Assembly (NCBI RefSeq): GCF_024139115.2
Contig: NC_085140.1
Coordinates: 337,529,099-337,593,098 of the forward strand
Direction of reading: 5' to 3'
Length of the DNA: 64,000 nucleotides
Source: Armigeres subalbatus
Taxonomy: Eukaryota > Arthropoda > Insecta > Diptera > Culicidae
Numbering within the stretch: the first letter of the stretch is position 1; each line of letters opens with the position of its first letter. The notes under the pieces are model-generated. The model was given only the letters and a program-made list of their open reading frames with translations. It did not search any database and had not been told where the DNA came from. Positions 33,991 to 45,940 of this stretch are shown one piece after another. Position numbers and translations under genes: made by a program.

Positions 33991-34999
33991 GCTGAGATCC
34001 CGGTAAAAAAAAAAAGTTTGTAGGTTGTTTACATCACTCGATCAATCGATTTCACTTTAAAATCGCTAGGGTGGTACGGAAAATTAGGTTTTTTTGCCAA
34101 TACTTTCACTACGTGAAAATGCACGCTTACTGATTACTATAAACATTTTGTTTTTGACGAATTGGGCGGAATTTTCGGTTTTATAACACTTCTAGAACTG
34201 ATGATTTTGATTTCCAAGTACAAAAATACATTTTTTTAAATGATGGAAAAACCTCAAATTCTCCAATACCAAAATATGTAGAGCAATCCTTTGCACTTCC
34301 TCTGTCTAACCCAGGGAGAAATGGATCCCCTTTTTTCTCCCATTCAAAAATACAGACATTTGAAACAACGGATTTTTTCAAGAAAAACAGTAATATCTTT
34401 GCAATCTACCAATGAATGCATTCGGTTATGTAACCAAAACGTGCATTTTTTATGCTCTAAAACTTTGTAGAAGACGTCACTTCGATAAAAATTAAAACTA
34501 AAATGTTACAATCAAAATATTGATTTTTTAGGGTCACCCTAACATAATTATTCGAAATTATTATAACAAATGATATAAACGACGTACAACAATGGTTTCT
34601 TCAGCCAAGTGCCTCGAAATTAAATACGGAACAACTTTCTAGAACATCATACAATGCTAAAACTAGAAATATAGAAATTAAAATTTTTATCTCAAAACGT
34701 AGTGGGGCCACCCTATTGCAACAAACTTCAAAATAAAGCTTAAATAATAAGCTTTGACATTGCTGAGGACACTTTGTTCCTAAAATATTATCATCATGGT
34801 AAAATTATTTTTTCCTCCTAATCTCCCGGCGTGGGCCAATGTGCAATGTCAAAATAATTCAATGCCGATTAATCTTGCTGGTAATTTTGTCAACATTTGA
34901 AATGTTCCTTTTCAAAAGGAAGATTTTTTATACTTAATTTTCTACGCCGTTCAATCCCGCTTCAAATGATCATGTATTGCCCATATGGTAGAAAAAATG

Positions 35000-35105
35000 T
35001 AACTGAATGGCTCGACAAATCTTTATGACTCGACAAACGACTTTATGCCAAACGACAGTATGCCAAACGGCGTTATGCCAAACGATTTTATGCCAAACGG
35101 GGTAC
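35000..35105. repeat. (TTATGCCAAACG)n array
   Basis: Four to five degenerate units of 15-18 bp with the core atgccaaacg; it marks the right end of composite repeat A. Matching ends lie at 56165-56245 and 57630-57675. Confidence 0.7.
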
Positions 35106-35508
35106 AATCCCGTGGCCAAAATCGGCATTGGTTCTACTCGAATCAAGGAAAATCCAACGCTGTGCTGAAAAAATAAATCTGACAATTATTGTATAAAATT
35201 CTGTAAAGGTTTCATAAAACAAATGTAAATTACTAATGTAAATACTAAAATAATACAAAATTGAAATATGTCAATACAATGTTTGTATTAAAATCGTCCG
35301 TTCGTCAAATTTTTATGCAGTTTCTGCATAGATCTTATGCAAAACTGTATAATAGTCTGCCATCCGCTACTTGGTTGTGGTAGTTAGTCTGTCGGTGGTT
35401 TGGAGACAACACTGGATCAAGTTGAGTCAATGAAATCTAAATCTGAAGTGGGATTAACGACATTCGCAATCGCTAGTTAGATCGAGCAAAACGCAAATTT
35501 GCAGTGGG

Positions 35509-35757
35509 TTGGTTGAAAGCCAAAATCTACTTCGGATTAAGAAAAAACGAATGGGGTTGGTCTCTTTCGGTGTTTTGGAGGCACTTATGGACATGGTTGG
35601 GTCAATAAAATCTAACGAAGAATACAATAAAGAAGGATGTTCGAAGGTCGCTTTCGAAAGCAGCGGCAAGGGTCAAGGAATACAACTTATGGCCATTCTG
35701 GATCTGAATATTATTCTAAGATTGGAAGAAACATTCATAATGCTCAATGAGAAGTAA
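35509..35757 (+). other. Unassigned 82-codon frame
   Basis: A non-repetitive frame with a possible GTG start, rich in Leu, Glu and Lys (RIKKKRMGLVSFGVLEALMD). The preceding sequence encodes a similar stretch (GLETTLDQVESMKSKSE) in another frame, suggesting a duplicated coiled-coil unit. No family recognised; it may be a fragment of a transposon protein. Confidence 0.25.
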
Positions 35758-35923
35758 AGACTGGAACGCGCAAAAAGTGTCTGGCTTGAATTAGGCAAAC
35801 ATTTTTTGCGTAAATGGCTTGGTTATTAGTGCCAGTTGTCTCGAAGAATACAATTTTCAGTGCACAAGTTAAAATCGCCTTTCAATCAAATACTAATTGG
35901 CAAACTTTAACATCTTTCTTTGC

Positions 35924-36148
35924 TTAAGGTCATGATAGAATCCAAGTTTCAAAGTGCTCGCGTTTTCGGAGGCACACCACTCGATACGGAGGCGGCGGAC
36001 AACTGTCATTTTTGTTGATTCAGCTTTGCTGCGTCGCAGCATGCGTGAAAAAATAAAAATGACAGTTGTGCGTTGCTTCCGTATCGAGTGGTGTGCCCCC
36101 GAAAACGCGAGCACTTTGAAACTTGGATTCTGTCAGGAGTGACCTTAA
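35924..36148. mobile_element. TTAA-flanked palindromic MITE, copy 2
   Basis: Element 35928-36144 between TTAA at 35924-35927 and 36145-36148. Same palindrome as 30904-31124, but the central non-palindromic segment (gcagcatgcgtga) is in the opposite orientation relative to the plus strand, so the copy is inserted the other way round. Confidence 0.85.
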
Positions 36149-36597
36149 TCTTGTGAACCTGCCATTTAGCAATAACCATGTGAAACTCTTGATCTAGGGG
36201 CTGCTATTTGACATATGTTTCATTTTTTATTATGATGCCACTTACAGAAATTTTGTCATGTTTGCGAAGGAAAGATAGGGATTTTTAATATGTGTAAACA
36301 AACTTTTGATATCCACTCCCTCTTGTTTTGACGCTAATTTAACAACTGATCAGTAAATGGCAATAACAAAATATAGGCAACAATCAGAGCTTAAAATATT
36401 CATCTTCATGAAGCAACTTCGGTCCGAATTTTGACAAACATCGCGTGAATATTCAAAACATAGAATGACATAGTCAGACGACTACTCCACGAACTCATTC
36501 ATTCGACTGTCACTGAATGTGCTTACTATGTGCAGTAAAAACATAATTATCGGATTCAGTTCTGTGTGATAAATCACTTTACTCATTTGAAACGTGT

Positions 36598-36770
36598 TCA
36601 GATTTTAGATAATTTATCGATTTGTAAAATGTGCATAAATATTCAATGACTAATATTCAACTGAATATTGACTGTCCAGAGCCGACTGTGAATGAGTCGG
36701 AAGTGAATCGACAAATGAAAAAAAAAGGTCTTCACTAAAAATGTTCGATTATTTTACACTCTGGGCAACA
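36598..36770 (+). repeat. Repeat shared in inverted orientation with 62272-62440
   Basis: Contains attcaatgactaatattcaa, ctgtccagagccgactgtga and a right end ttattttacactctgg. The complement of all of these is at 62272-62440. Probably a TIR element; only one end is clear. Confidence 0.6.
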
Positions 36771-36835
36771 GCCTGTTGATAATGATTGTTATTATTTTAA
36801 GTGAGTCGCGTCTTCAACGGGAGAATTCGGCCTAT

Positions 36836-37220
36836 TCGACCAAATGACCTTTTCGGCCAAATGACCCTTTCGGCTTAATGACCCGTTCGGCCAAATGACC
36901 ATTTCGGCCAATTGACCCAGTCGGCCAAATGACCCATTCGGCCAAATGACTCATTCGGTCAACCAACCCTTTCGGCCAAACGACCCTTCCGCCCAAGCGA
37001 CCCTTTCGGCCAAATGACCTTTTCGGCTAAATGACCCTTTCGGCCTAATGACCCGTTCGGCCAAATGACCATTTCGGCCAAATGACCCAGTCGGCCAAAT
37101 GACCCATTCGGCCAAATGACTCATTCGGTCAACCAACCCTTCCGCCCAAGCGACCCTTTCGGCCAAATGACCCTTTCGGCCAAACGACCCTTTCGGCCAA
37201 ATGACTTTCGGTCAGATGGA
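36836..37220. repeat. 17-bp minisatellite (ttcggccaaatgaccc) with 170-bp higher-order repeat
   Basis: About 22 units of 17 bp. The unit series starting at 36841 recurs starting at 37011, 170 bp (ten units) later, including distinctive units gtcaaccaaccct and ccgcccaagcgaccc; the second block lacks one unit. This shows growth by block duplication. Confidence 0.85.
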
Positions 37221-37880
37221 TTTCTGTCTATAGGTCTGTTCGGTCTAGTGGCACTCGGCCAAATGGCTTTCGGCCGAATGGGTTTCGGCCAAATAACCCT
37301 TCCCCAAATGGCCTTTCTGTCAAACGGTATTAGGTCGAATATGGATTGACCGAAAATGACATTTGGCGGAAAGTGGCAAACAGCCGAAAGTTGTTTGCCC
37401 TAACAGTTTATTTATTTTTTTACGCTACAATAGATCTAATAACAGGTCGCAGTGGCACACCCGAACAGAAAAAAAAACAGTTTATTTGGCTGAAAATGTC
37501 ATTTGGCCGAAATGGTCGTTCGGCCGAAAAAGTCGTTTGACCGATTAAAACATTTGGCTAAAAATGCTATTCGGTAGAAATGGTCGTTTGGCAGAAAAAG
37601 TCATTTGGGCCGAAAATGTCCTTTCTGCAAAACAAACGTTTTAGCCAAACGTTTTTTTTTTGGCAAAATTACCAATTCAGCCGGACGACACTTTCGGCCG
37701 AATGCCTATTTTGACCAAATACCCCTTTTGGCCAATTGAGCTATTCGACCAACTTTTTTTTTCAGCCAAAGAAACTATTCGACCAAATGGCATTTTCGGC
37801 TAAACAATTTTAGACTAGATGGGCTTCAGCCAAATCTAGTATATTGGGCCAAACAACTTTCGGCCTTACCAACAAACAAT
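37221..37880. repeat. Degenerate minisatellite with switching orientation
   Basis: The units change from ttcggccaaatg to the complement (catttggccgaaa, about 37350-37660) and back again (ttcggccg-atg, from about 37670). The tandem array is therefore made of inverted blocks. Confidence 0.65.
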
Positions 37881-38149
37881 TTAAGCTACAGAGCACTAAT
37901 TTTGGTCCGATAAGCGCTTGATTCTTCTCCAATGTTTGTTAGGCTTTGTGGCATTCGAAAAAATGGCTTTCTGCCAAACGACTCTTGCCCGTTCAAAAAT
38001 TCTATTTCATCGAGATTTTTTTTATTTCAACGGGAAATCCTTCAAAAATTTACGCTCAAAGTTTTTCTTTGTTTTCACGGTAGGATTTTCGAAATTTCAA
38101 CGGGAAATTGTATGGACATTTTAAGGATAACAATCGGGGAAAAAATCAC

Positions 38150-38460
38150 AAGCAGCCACCGGCAGCAGTGCTCAAAAGCGTAGGTGAAGAATTATAGTGG
38201 AAAGCATAGCGAAAAGAAGATATGCTTTCGAGTTTATAGCAAAGAAAAGCCACCAACGATACAGTGAAGTGCAAAATAACTGTAACCTAAGTATCGAAGC
38301 GGGCATCATTCTACTATTGAATGTTCACTACCATTCTAACAACGAAACAAAAGCTTCTAATCCTTGAGAAAGGTAAAATAAATTACCGAAACCGTCGGAT
38401 GCAGAAGTACACTTGTTTTTGCTACTTTACAAGACTGCAAACAACTTGATTTTCAATTAA
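38150..38460 (+). repeat. Second copy of the 30215-30670 repeat
   Basis: Begins agcagccaccggcagcagtg; same orientation and order as the copy at 30215, shorter by several internal deletions. Confidence 0.6.
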
Positions 38461-39149
38461 GTTGTTATCAGCGGACTTCTTCAGTTTTGAATTGGCGTGA
38501 AAAATTATGTTTATCTATTCTGTTTTTCTATTGTCGCACTGTTAAAAGATTCTGGTTTGCAGAAATCGGAATGTTGCTTTTTCAAATGTGACCAAAACGG
38601 TCTTTTTCGGGTCACATGGAGTTTTCCTGAATAAAAAGAGCAAGTTAATCAAATATCAGTTATTAGAGCAAAAAATATTCGGAATTTAGTTAAGATTCTT
38701 TGTTTGCTCTAGAATCTAGATTACACCCAGGTTTTTTTTTACACGGTTTGGTTTTAGTCGTTTAAGACCTTTAGCGTCAATGAAACAATGAGTTAACCAT
38801 ACAAAAAAAATCACAAAAAATCAAAGAAAATTCAGGTGGTATTTTGAAAGCTGTGAAAGTTCGGGTTAACCGAGAAATTAATGAATTACAACCGCGTAAA
38901 AAAAAACTTGGGTGTACTCAAAACATCTCTACCAAAGACCTTTGGACTTTGTAGCCGATTTGTTATTTATCGGTCCCGTAACTGATGCAATTGCACTTTT
39001 TCGCAAAGCCCCTTTGGTGATGGCCTACTCGGACAACAACACGCCACGGCGTTGCCTACAACAGGGGGAGTCAATAAGTTATAAAACTAGAGGCAGCGAC
39101 AGCAGATGATCGTAAAATGAAGAACCTTTCTATCGCAGCAGATGAGAAG

Positions 39150-39620
39150 GGCAGAGTTGACAGAGAGCGTACATTTGTGCGATCAGTATAAGAAGGGGCA
39201 CAGACTAGAGTGTTCTAACTACAGAGGGATCACCTTCTGAATTCGTACAACTCGTCGCGTATTCTGTTAAAGGAGTCCTTCGTCCGCGTATACCAGGCAG
39301 GGTTTTGGTCGATCAATGACGGATCAGAAGTTTAACCTGGGGATGCCCCTTAATAAATTTCGGGAGTACAACTTGCAGACTCATCATCTGTTCATTGATT
39401 TTAAAGCAGTGATTCAGTGAAAAGAAATAAGCTATGGCAGGTAATGCATAAACATGGTTTTCCGGTGAAATTGATTAGACTGATACGTGCAAAGCTTGAT
39501 GGTTCGAAATCAAGTATTCGAATTGATGGTTCGAAATCAAGTATTCGAATTGCAGACAAAGTGTCAACCTCGTATGTGACCTTAGATGGATTGAGGCAGG
39601 GTGATATTTACGAATTTATT
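39150..39620 (+). pseudogene. RTE-like RT fragment with 27-bp coding duplication
   Basis: Several frames read QYKKGHRLECSNYRGIT, then YQAGFWSIND, LQTHHLFIDFKA and KRNKLWQVMHKHGF, the fingers and palm of a second non-LTR RT of the type often annotated as endonuclease-reverse transcriptase in mosquitoes. The 39417-39623 frame contains DGSKSSIRI twice, from a perfect 27-bp tandem duplication (39498-39524 and 39525-39551). The fragment stops abruptly after the GLRQGD block. Frameshifts show it is dead. Confidence 0.75.
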
Positions 39621-42600
39621 TGAACTTTGAAAAAATCGATAAATTCTAATAGTTATACAAATTTTATCGCAAACCTTTACTCTATCTTGTTACACAGGAT
39701 TCTGTTTTTATGTTTTTTTTTTCGCTTGTATTTGACTTCAATTTGCCACCAAAATCTTTTTGGTGTTTCATAAAATCCTAAATAATTGAAAAAAAACCTC
39801 ATGGCAATTAATATGCGTTTATCAGTTAGGATTGGTGCAAAGTTGAGAAAATGTAATTCGCGTAAAACAGTTTCTAATTCCCTCAATTTCAAAAGGCGAA
39901 ATTAACATTGTTTTGAAGTGTATAGAAGGAATTTTGGTGACTGAATGTATCTTCTCAAGCAAATCAAAATTGTTACGATTATACCATCTGGCATCCCGTT
40001 GTCGTGGCACGTTCATATTTTTGTTTTCGGCGCATTTTCTACCGTTCCTAGAGATTGAGAGTAAGATGTTGAGAAATTGAGTGAAATATTACTTATGCCG
40101 GAAACTAGTGTGCTGGAAAAGCATTTACTGTGACTGAAATATTTGCTTCATCTGGGTAATTTAAATGCAAAGACAGCTATTTTTTAAGCAGAAGTCACCA
40201 CCATTAGAATATTAGACGTCCTACAAAATTAAGAGAAAATTGCTTCATGTCATTAATATCAATTCATGAATGCAGTTGTACACATGTTATGCCGGGAATG
40301 GGGTAAGAAATCCTATATAGTAAATCGTATAAAATACGGCAGACCGAGATTTTTGCTACGAAAGACAATCCTGAAATGCAGTATGATCGATTCGGAAATT
40401 CCACCGACTTTTTAAATATCCACTCAAACCAACGATTGTGGAAAGATTTTTCGAATATCATTTGTTTGGTTTCTAACGGATTGCTTATCCTACGAACGCC
40501 TACATACAAAAATGACATGCTGTGAATTAATACTAAAATCAAATTGAGGCTAATTTCGTGAGGGTGGACGCAGTATCAAGTTAAGTCTAATGTGGCTGCT
40601 CTGAGTCGTTCATAGCGTACAATTTGGTTGCTCTTAGACGATCTTAGTGAATTAAGTGCTTGTTTGAGGACACAAGAAAGGAATCACTTTTTATTTACTA
40701 TCCTCTCTTAGTACGATGATGTAAAGAGTTTTAACCGTCCGTATATCACTTCACCTTTCACCATATCACGGTTAGTTGTACCTTTTTTCTTCATTCACAA
40801 ACCTGATGTGAGCATGAACGACATAAAAATATGCTCATATCGCACACCCTTCAAGTGGCCGTGATATCGATGGAGAGATCTGCAATCGGTCGGTATCGGT
40901 GGTACCGCAAGCAGAAATTTAGAAGTAGGTGATTCCACGAATCGACATGATTTCAACGGGCCAGAAATCAGTTGAAAAGAAAAAAACACAACTCGACACA
41001 ATCAACAAGCCCGGCGCTAGTGTTCGAGAGGCAAAATGCAATGATGAAGCCGATGATGAAGAGATGAAATTCCTTGTTTCGCTTTCTGCTCGCAGCTTCC
41101 GTCGTCGTCCGCCGCCGGCTGGGTCGTTTCTGACTGTCGGCAGTGTCGACGGCTCATTGGAAAAGCTGTGTTCGGTCGGACACGAGTGGATTTTCCCTCC
41201 CGCGAATAAACATGAAAAGCGTAGGAAACGCAAGCTGAGAAACGAGTGGAAATACACGAGATGAGCTCTAATGTTTCAATCGGACGCTTAATTGATGTAG
41301 CGTGTAATTTATTTATCAGCTCAAAGGCGTCCATCGCCGCGATCCAGAGGAGCAATTAAAGAACGTATTCATTGGATGTTACGGGTTGTCCGATAAGAGA
41401 TTTTGTGTTATACTATTTGTTCGTGATCTGTTTAGGCGATGGTAAATTTGCTATTCAAGTGGGTATATTGGTACTTACTTTTCCACATGTTTAAGCTGAT
41501 ATTATTTTTATGTAAATAGTTGATCTAACATCCTTAGATAATAGAAGGCATGTCTTCCTTTCGTAAAGCTTCTTTAGCAATCACCGGAATTTTTTTCCCC
41601 TTAACACAATGCTTGTCTTATTTCCATTTTTCTGTACTAGTATTTAAATCATATATTGTGTTAAAAAGATATAGAAGTATTAGGTAGATTTATCAAAATA
41701 AAAGAAATAGCATGAATATATTAAACATTATTCAAGTAGACAGCATAGCCCAACGTCATAGCTATTTCAATTGTTAAAGACCTCCTTTAACGGTACACGG
41801 TGTAGAAAACAACAAAACTCACCCATTGAAAAGTAAAAAAAATATACAGTTTTTGTTGCTTGGTCCCCATCATTGTACACTGCTCGTATTCGTGTGAGTT
41901 TCTGTGTACTTACAAACTCACCTACAACATGAAACTTGAAACCATGTTGATACCTTCCTTAACCAGCAGCCGCAAGCTTTACCGAGCGCAATCGGTTAGA
42001 TGTCGGCGCACGGGATGAATGCTTTAATATTTTTGAAAGAGAAATGGTTGGCCACGCTTCGCTTCAGTAGGCCTTCTTCTGGTAGGCATACCCACGCAGC
42101 AGATACCTAAAGGGTGCGCAAGCGGATTGGGTACGCGCGCTGCTGCCACTTAACTTACTCCCTCACTAAATCATGGTCATGGTCAATGATTGTGTGGATC
42201 AAGCTTTTGACGATGAGCGATGCGATCCGATACGATTATTATCGGTGTGGCTTTCCGTGAACGTCGAGGGGCTCTTGAAGTTTTGACTCGTTACGGTATT
42301 GTGGTTGGTTAAATTTCCCGAATGAAATACATGTAGGCAGCCCATCTTTCATCGCATTTGTAGCTACTAAGGGAACTTCGTCTGATTGGGACCATGTTTC
42401 AAGCTGTAGAATTGACAGAAAATAATTTCATATTACAATTCGAGTGAATTGTTTTTTTTTCAGTGATGCCTCATACATGTGTTCTAATATAACAAAGACA
42501 GTATCGTCACTTAAGTTGGATAAGCTTTAGCGAAAAAAAAGAAATCGTACTGAACACAATCTGTCTTATTATTAGCTGCTATCCCCTAACTATTGCGCTG

Positions 42601-45341
42601 GGCATGGGCATCAAATTGAATGCTATCATTGAAAAGATTAGCGCAGCTAAATTATGATGAAGATTATTATTAATAACGAAAGCTGCCGAAATTATGGCTA
42701 GTTTTGATTCTATTGATTGAAGCCTCAATTGACTGTGGGCTTAGCGAGACGATATGGACTTGTTCATTAGTGGTTCAAGAAATTTTTGAAAGTCTTTAGA
42801 GGAGCATTATAGTTATCGTTCCTTCCTGTTCATTTTATCCGACATGTAAATACTCAGACAGACAGTAGGTATACACTAACCAGATTCTTAGCGAATTCCA
42901 GCATTATGATGTACGTATATAAACAAGTTATGTTCGCTTGGAATGGCGGAATTCAATTTCCGACTTAGCTCTGGCTTTTTTGTTTATAAACTGTCTCTTA
43001 TTTTCCAGAGGATCGAAGTAGGTCGCGGTGCGATGTGGAAGCAAAAGTTTTTTCATCCGTCATTTTTTGGTGCTCGCAAAAAAAGAAATTAAATTTATTC
43101 GGATAATGTTCTGCTGATACAGATGGCCTAAGCTCACGCTTATGATCGGATAAGTCATACATATGAAAAAAACATGCTAACATCCGAAATCTCTATTTTG
43201 ATCCGCAGAACCTCAAAATCGAACAAATCAAAAAACCTTCGCGATGCCACTGAACGTTCGGATAAAAATATATGCGACGAGGAAAAAATTGCTGCATCTG
43301 CTGAAGAGGGAATTCCTTCTCTGAAGGTGTATATATGAAGGTAGGCGTTTGGAAGCGGGAAATGGAATAGAATTAGAAGCTTCGTCAACGATACAGGGAT
43401 GATGTACTCCCTGCTTCGGTAAGTCCGTTCCTTTTTCACCTAACGCGTCAACGCGACTACAAAACATGAATGAGTGCTGATTGTAACATGTAAGGGGAAA
43501 GGGGAGCAATTTGACCACTCTAAGGAAATTACTTGCCACAGGTACAAGAACACATTTTTCATAGTTGATTCATTAAAACCAATGTGTGGAGTATTACCAT
43601 TCATATCAAATGTATTCCTTTTGAAAAATAATCAATTTTAGTTCATTTGAGATCATTTTAGAAATTCAACCTGCTTAAGAATAACTGATGGGGATAATAT
43701 GAGTTGGGACAATTCGAGCAAGTGTGAATTTTCAATCACAACTTTTTTTTATTTTCTCCAGTAATGAAGTTATTTCCTTAAAAAAATAAGTATTCTGTTG
43801 CGCATAACATTTTGGGTTTATTCACCACTGCTGTTGAGAGAATAACGTGTTGCGAATATATCGTTCCAGAAATTTCAAATAGCGATTCAACTTTTGGCGT
43901 AGAACCATTGGCAGAACACCGTGTTCTATCGCAGCTCTGTTGACCCATGACCCATGGCGATTTATAGTTTCAATTGCTGTTGATAGACCACTGCTTCTGA
44001 TGACCTACACAATTGTAACACCAAACAATATTTTTTTAGTCATATTAAACTTAAGGTGAAACCCCTTAGAAACTTTAGATTTGAAATAATCTACCTCACG
44101 CTTTCATAGGCACAATTCTTAAAAATCAAGATGCAGCAACCACAAAACCCTTTCTTTCAATTTTGGAAATGTAAATAAACTTAAATTTGTTCATTTCAAC
44201 ATGCCGATATCGCCCCTCTCTTCGATGCTCATGTTACCCCAACGAGTGATTAGTTGAAATTGACGTTGTGTTACATCAAATTTATTAATTATATGGAAAT
44301 CAAATACTTTTAATATGCAAATAATGAATAGACAAAGTTATCTTAACTTCGAAAATAAGCAAAATAAGACAAAATAGACTTGATCCTTATTTAGGATGGT
44401 CAAATTCATATAATTTTCCTAATATTTATTCCGTTATTAATAATTTAACATTTTTTTTGTGATAAAAACTTGAAATAATTTGAAAAACAGCTTACATTGC
44501 TTCATCATACGAACAGGCAACTGGGTGATGCTAATAATTCATCAAACGATTGCATCTTCATCTTGAAAAAGGCATTGGCCATTCCACCCCGTTGGCGAAA
44601 TTACGCCCTCCTTCTCTATGTATAGGGATATGGTCACCCAACACCAAAGTCATGTTGAATATTTGTAGGTTTTTTAAACTCCTGATTACGATTTGTTTTA
44701 TCGTTTTCGTTAACTTTTTCAGCGAAACGCCAGTAAAATTTAAAAATGCTTAGTATATAAATTGCATTCAATATATTGATATATTTATAAATCCTTGTAT
44801 CGACATCTATTGAAAAAAAAAACAAAAACAATCCAGTTGGTGTTTCAGAATTCTGATATTGCGGTGCCTCCACTTAGTTAGTTCGTTGAAATTTCTATTC
44901 ATCCCTATGTAAAATAAAACCAGCAACTATTCAACAGTTTCTCTAACGGGTAACGAGTAAACTGTACTTTTCTCGCTTAACTCGCTTAACATTTTATGCA
45001 GTACTCAAATTAATTTGTGAGGAGGGTTTTGATTGTCCTTTTGAAAAGTTAAGATTTCTTTTGTCCTGTCCGCTTGGTTAATTCGTTTTCTTTTTATCAT
45101 GTACTCGTTAATCTATACTCTTGGTAATCCATAACAAATGTATAACTGCATGGAAAACATTCTTTTTTATTGCTCCCAATCACAACTCGTATTTAACATT
45201 CTTTATTAATATTATTTAAACATTTTTTTCTATTAAACCTATATATCAAATTGTTTTGTGAGAAACAGAGTAGAACATGATATGTCAAATATACGGTAAG
45301 CTAATCGATCTGAACATAAAGTGTTCTGCCGTCTTATGAAA
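39621..45341. other. 5.7 kb without recognised genes
   Basis: No protein domain, tRNA or repeat copy is visible. About 40920-41380 is GC-richer and encodes only overlapping 110-codon frames on both strands without domains. This is the longest stretch free of recognised repeats and a good place to look for conserved host DNA. Confidence 0.35.
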
Positions 45342-45940
45342 TATTAGTTCGCGTTCGATCGTGTTTTCTTTAATGAGCAGAACGATCGCGCGATCATAGA
45401 GATATTAGGCTTTGCGTTGTGCGGGTAATTAAATTAACTAACAAATAAAAATTAGTGCGTGTTCTATCGTGTTTCTATTAGTACGCAAAGCGATCGCGCG
45501 ATCATCGAAATATTTTGTTCTGCTAAGTGCGGTCGATAAGTCAGTTAATTAGTGCGCGTTCGATTGCGTTTTTGTGGTAACTTCATCAAACTACACGCTA
45601 CACACGGCAAACCGTTTACCAAAACGAACCCTGCCACACTCCCTACCCCATATATCCAACATCCCAGTGATTTCTCGTGGAAGTGCAGATGACTCGTCGG
45701 CTTCCATCAAAGCGAGTATCACGTCAACAATTTCCTACCTATTCCCTAATTGACCTGCATTCGGACACGGCCGGCGCTGGTATTGCTTGACTTTGGGTCA
45801 CCAGTTCTTACACATTGAGGATGATGTTAGTCCCAAACATCATCTGTTGGTTCTCTGTGTAATTACAGCTGACCTGGCAATAACGGAGGAGCAACCGTGG
45901 GCGGTCAATCATGCTCATGCTCATGCTCATGCTCATAAAC
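45342..45940 (+). repeat. Composite repeat shared with 50384-50900
   Basis: The left part has two to three units of about 110 bp with gcgcgttcgatcgtgttt and cgatcgcgcgatcatcgaaa. The middle holds gtttaccaaaacga and acagatgactcgt. The right part reads acagctgacctggcaataac and ends in (catgct)n at 45909-45936. It resembles a retroelement leader with tandem repeats, or a long SINE; family unknown. Confidence 0.6.

Larger units (their letters stand above)
32275..34840. mobile_element. Long foldback element with arms of about 0.5 kb
   Basis: The left arm (32275-32513 plus 33544-33780) is the inverted copy of the right arm 34310-34840, including motifs such as ttaccatgatgataatattt, ttattatttaagcttta, gttagggtgacc and acaaagttttagagcat. 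The left arm is split by the RTE insertion. The ends (cagtgagccacg and cgtgggccaatg) and near-duplicated flanks (ccaatgta / gcaatgtc) hint at a hAT-like element; this is tentative. A small hairpin element sits in the spacer. No transposase is seen. Confidence 0.7.
29645..35110 (+). mobile_element. Large composite repeat, copy A (disrupted)
   Basis: It shares, in the same order, segments with 54021-56250: a left unique segment (cgttgacaaagataaactac), a minisatellite of about 100-bp units (30700-31900), a unique segment (31930-32270) and, after an interruption, sequence from 34840 (caatgtcaaaataatt) to the atgccaaacg array at 35000-35105. The interruption is the foldback at 32275-34840. No coding capacity of its own is seen. 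It is probably a large non-autonomous element or a very long satellite-bearing repeat. Confidence 0.6.

Noticed and set aside
36951..37540. Frames of 60-77 codons with repeated Phe-Gly-Arg or Ser-Phe-Gly patterns
   Set aside because: Translation of the 17-bp minisatellite; the repeat period is not a multiple of three and no start context or domain is seen.
40919..41355. Overlapping frames of about 111 codons on both strands
   Set aside because: GC-richer sequence with no domain, no codon-bias signal I can judge and overlapping alternatives of equal length; not called as genes.
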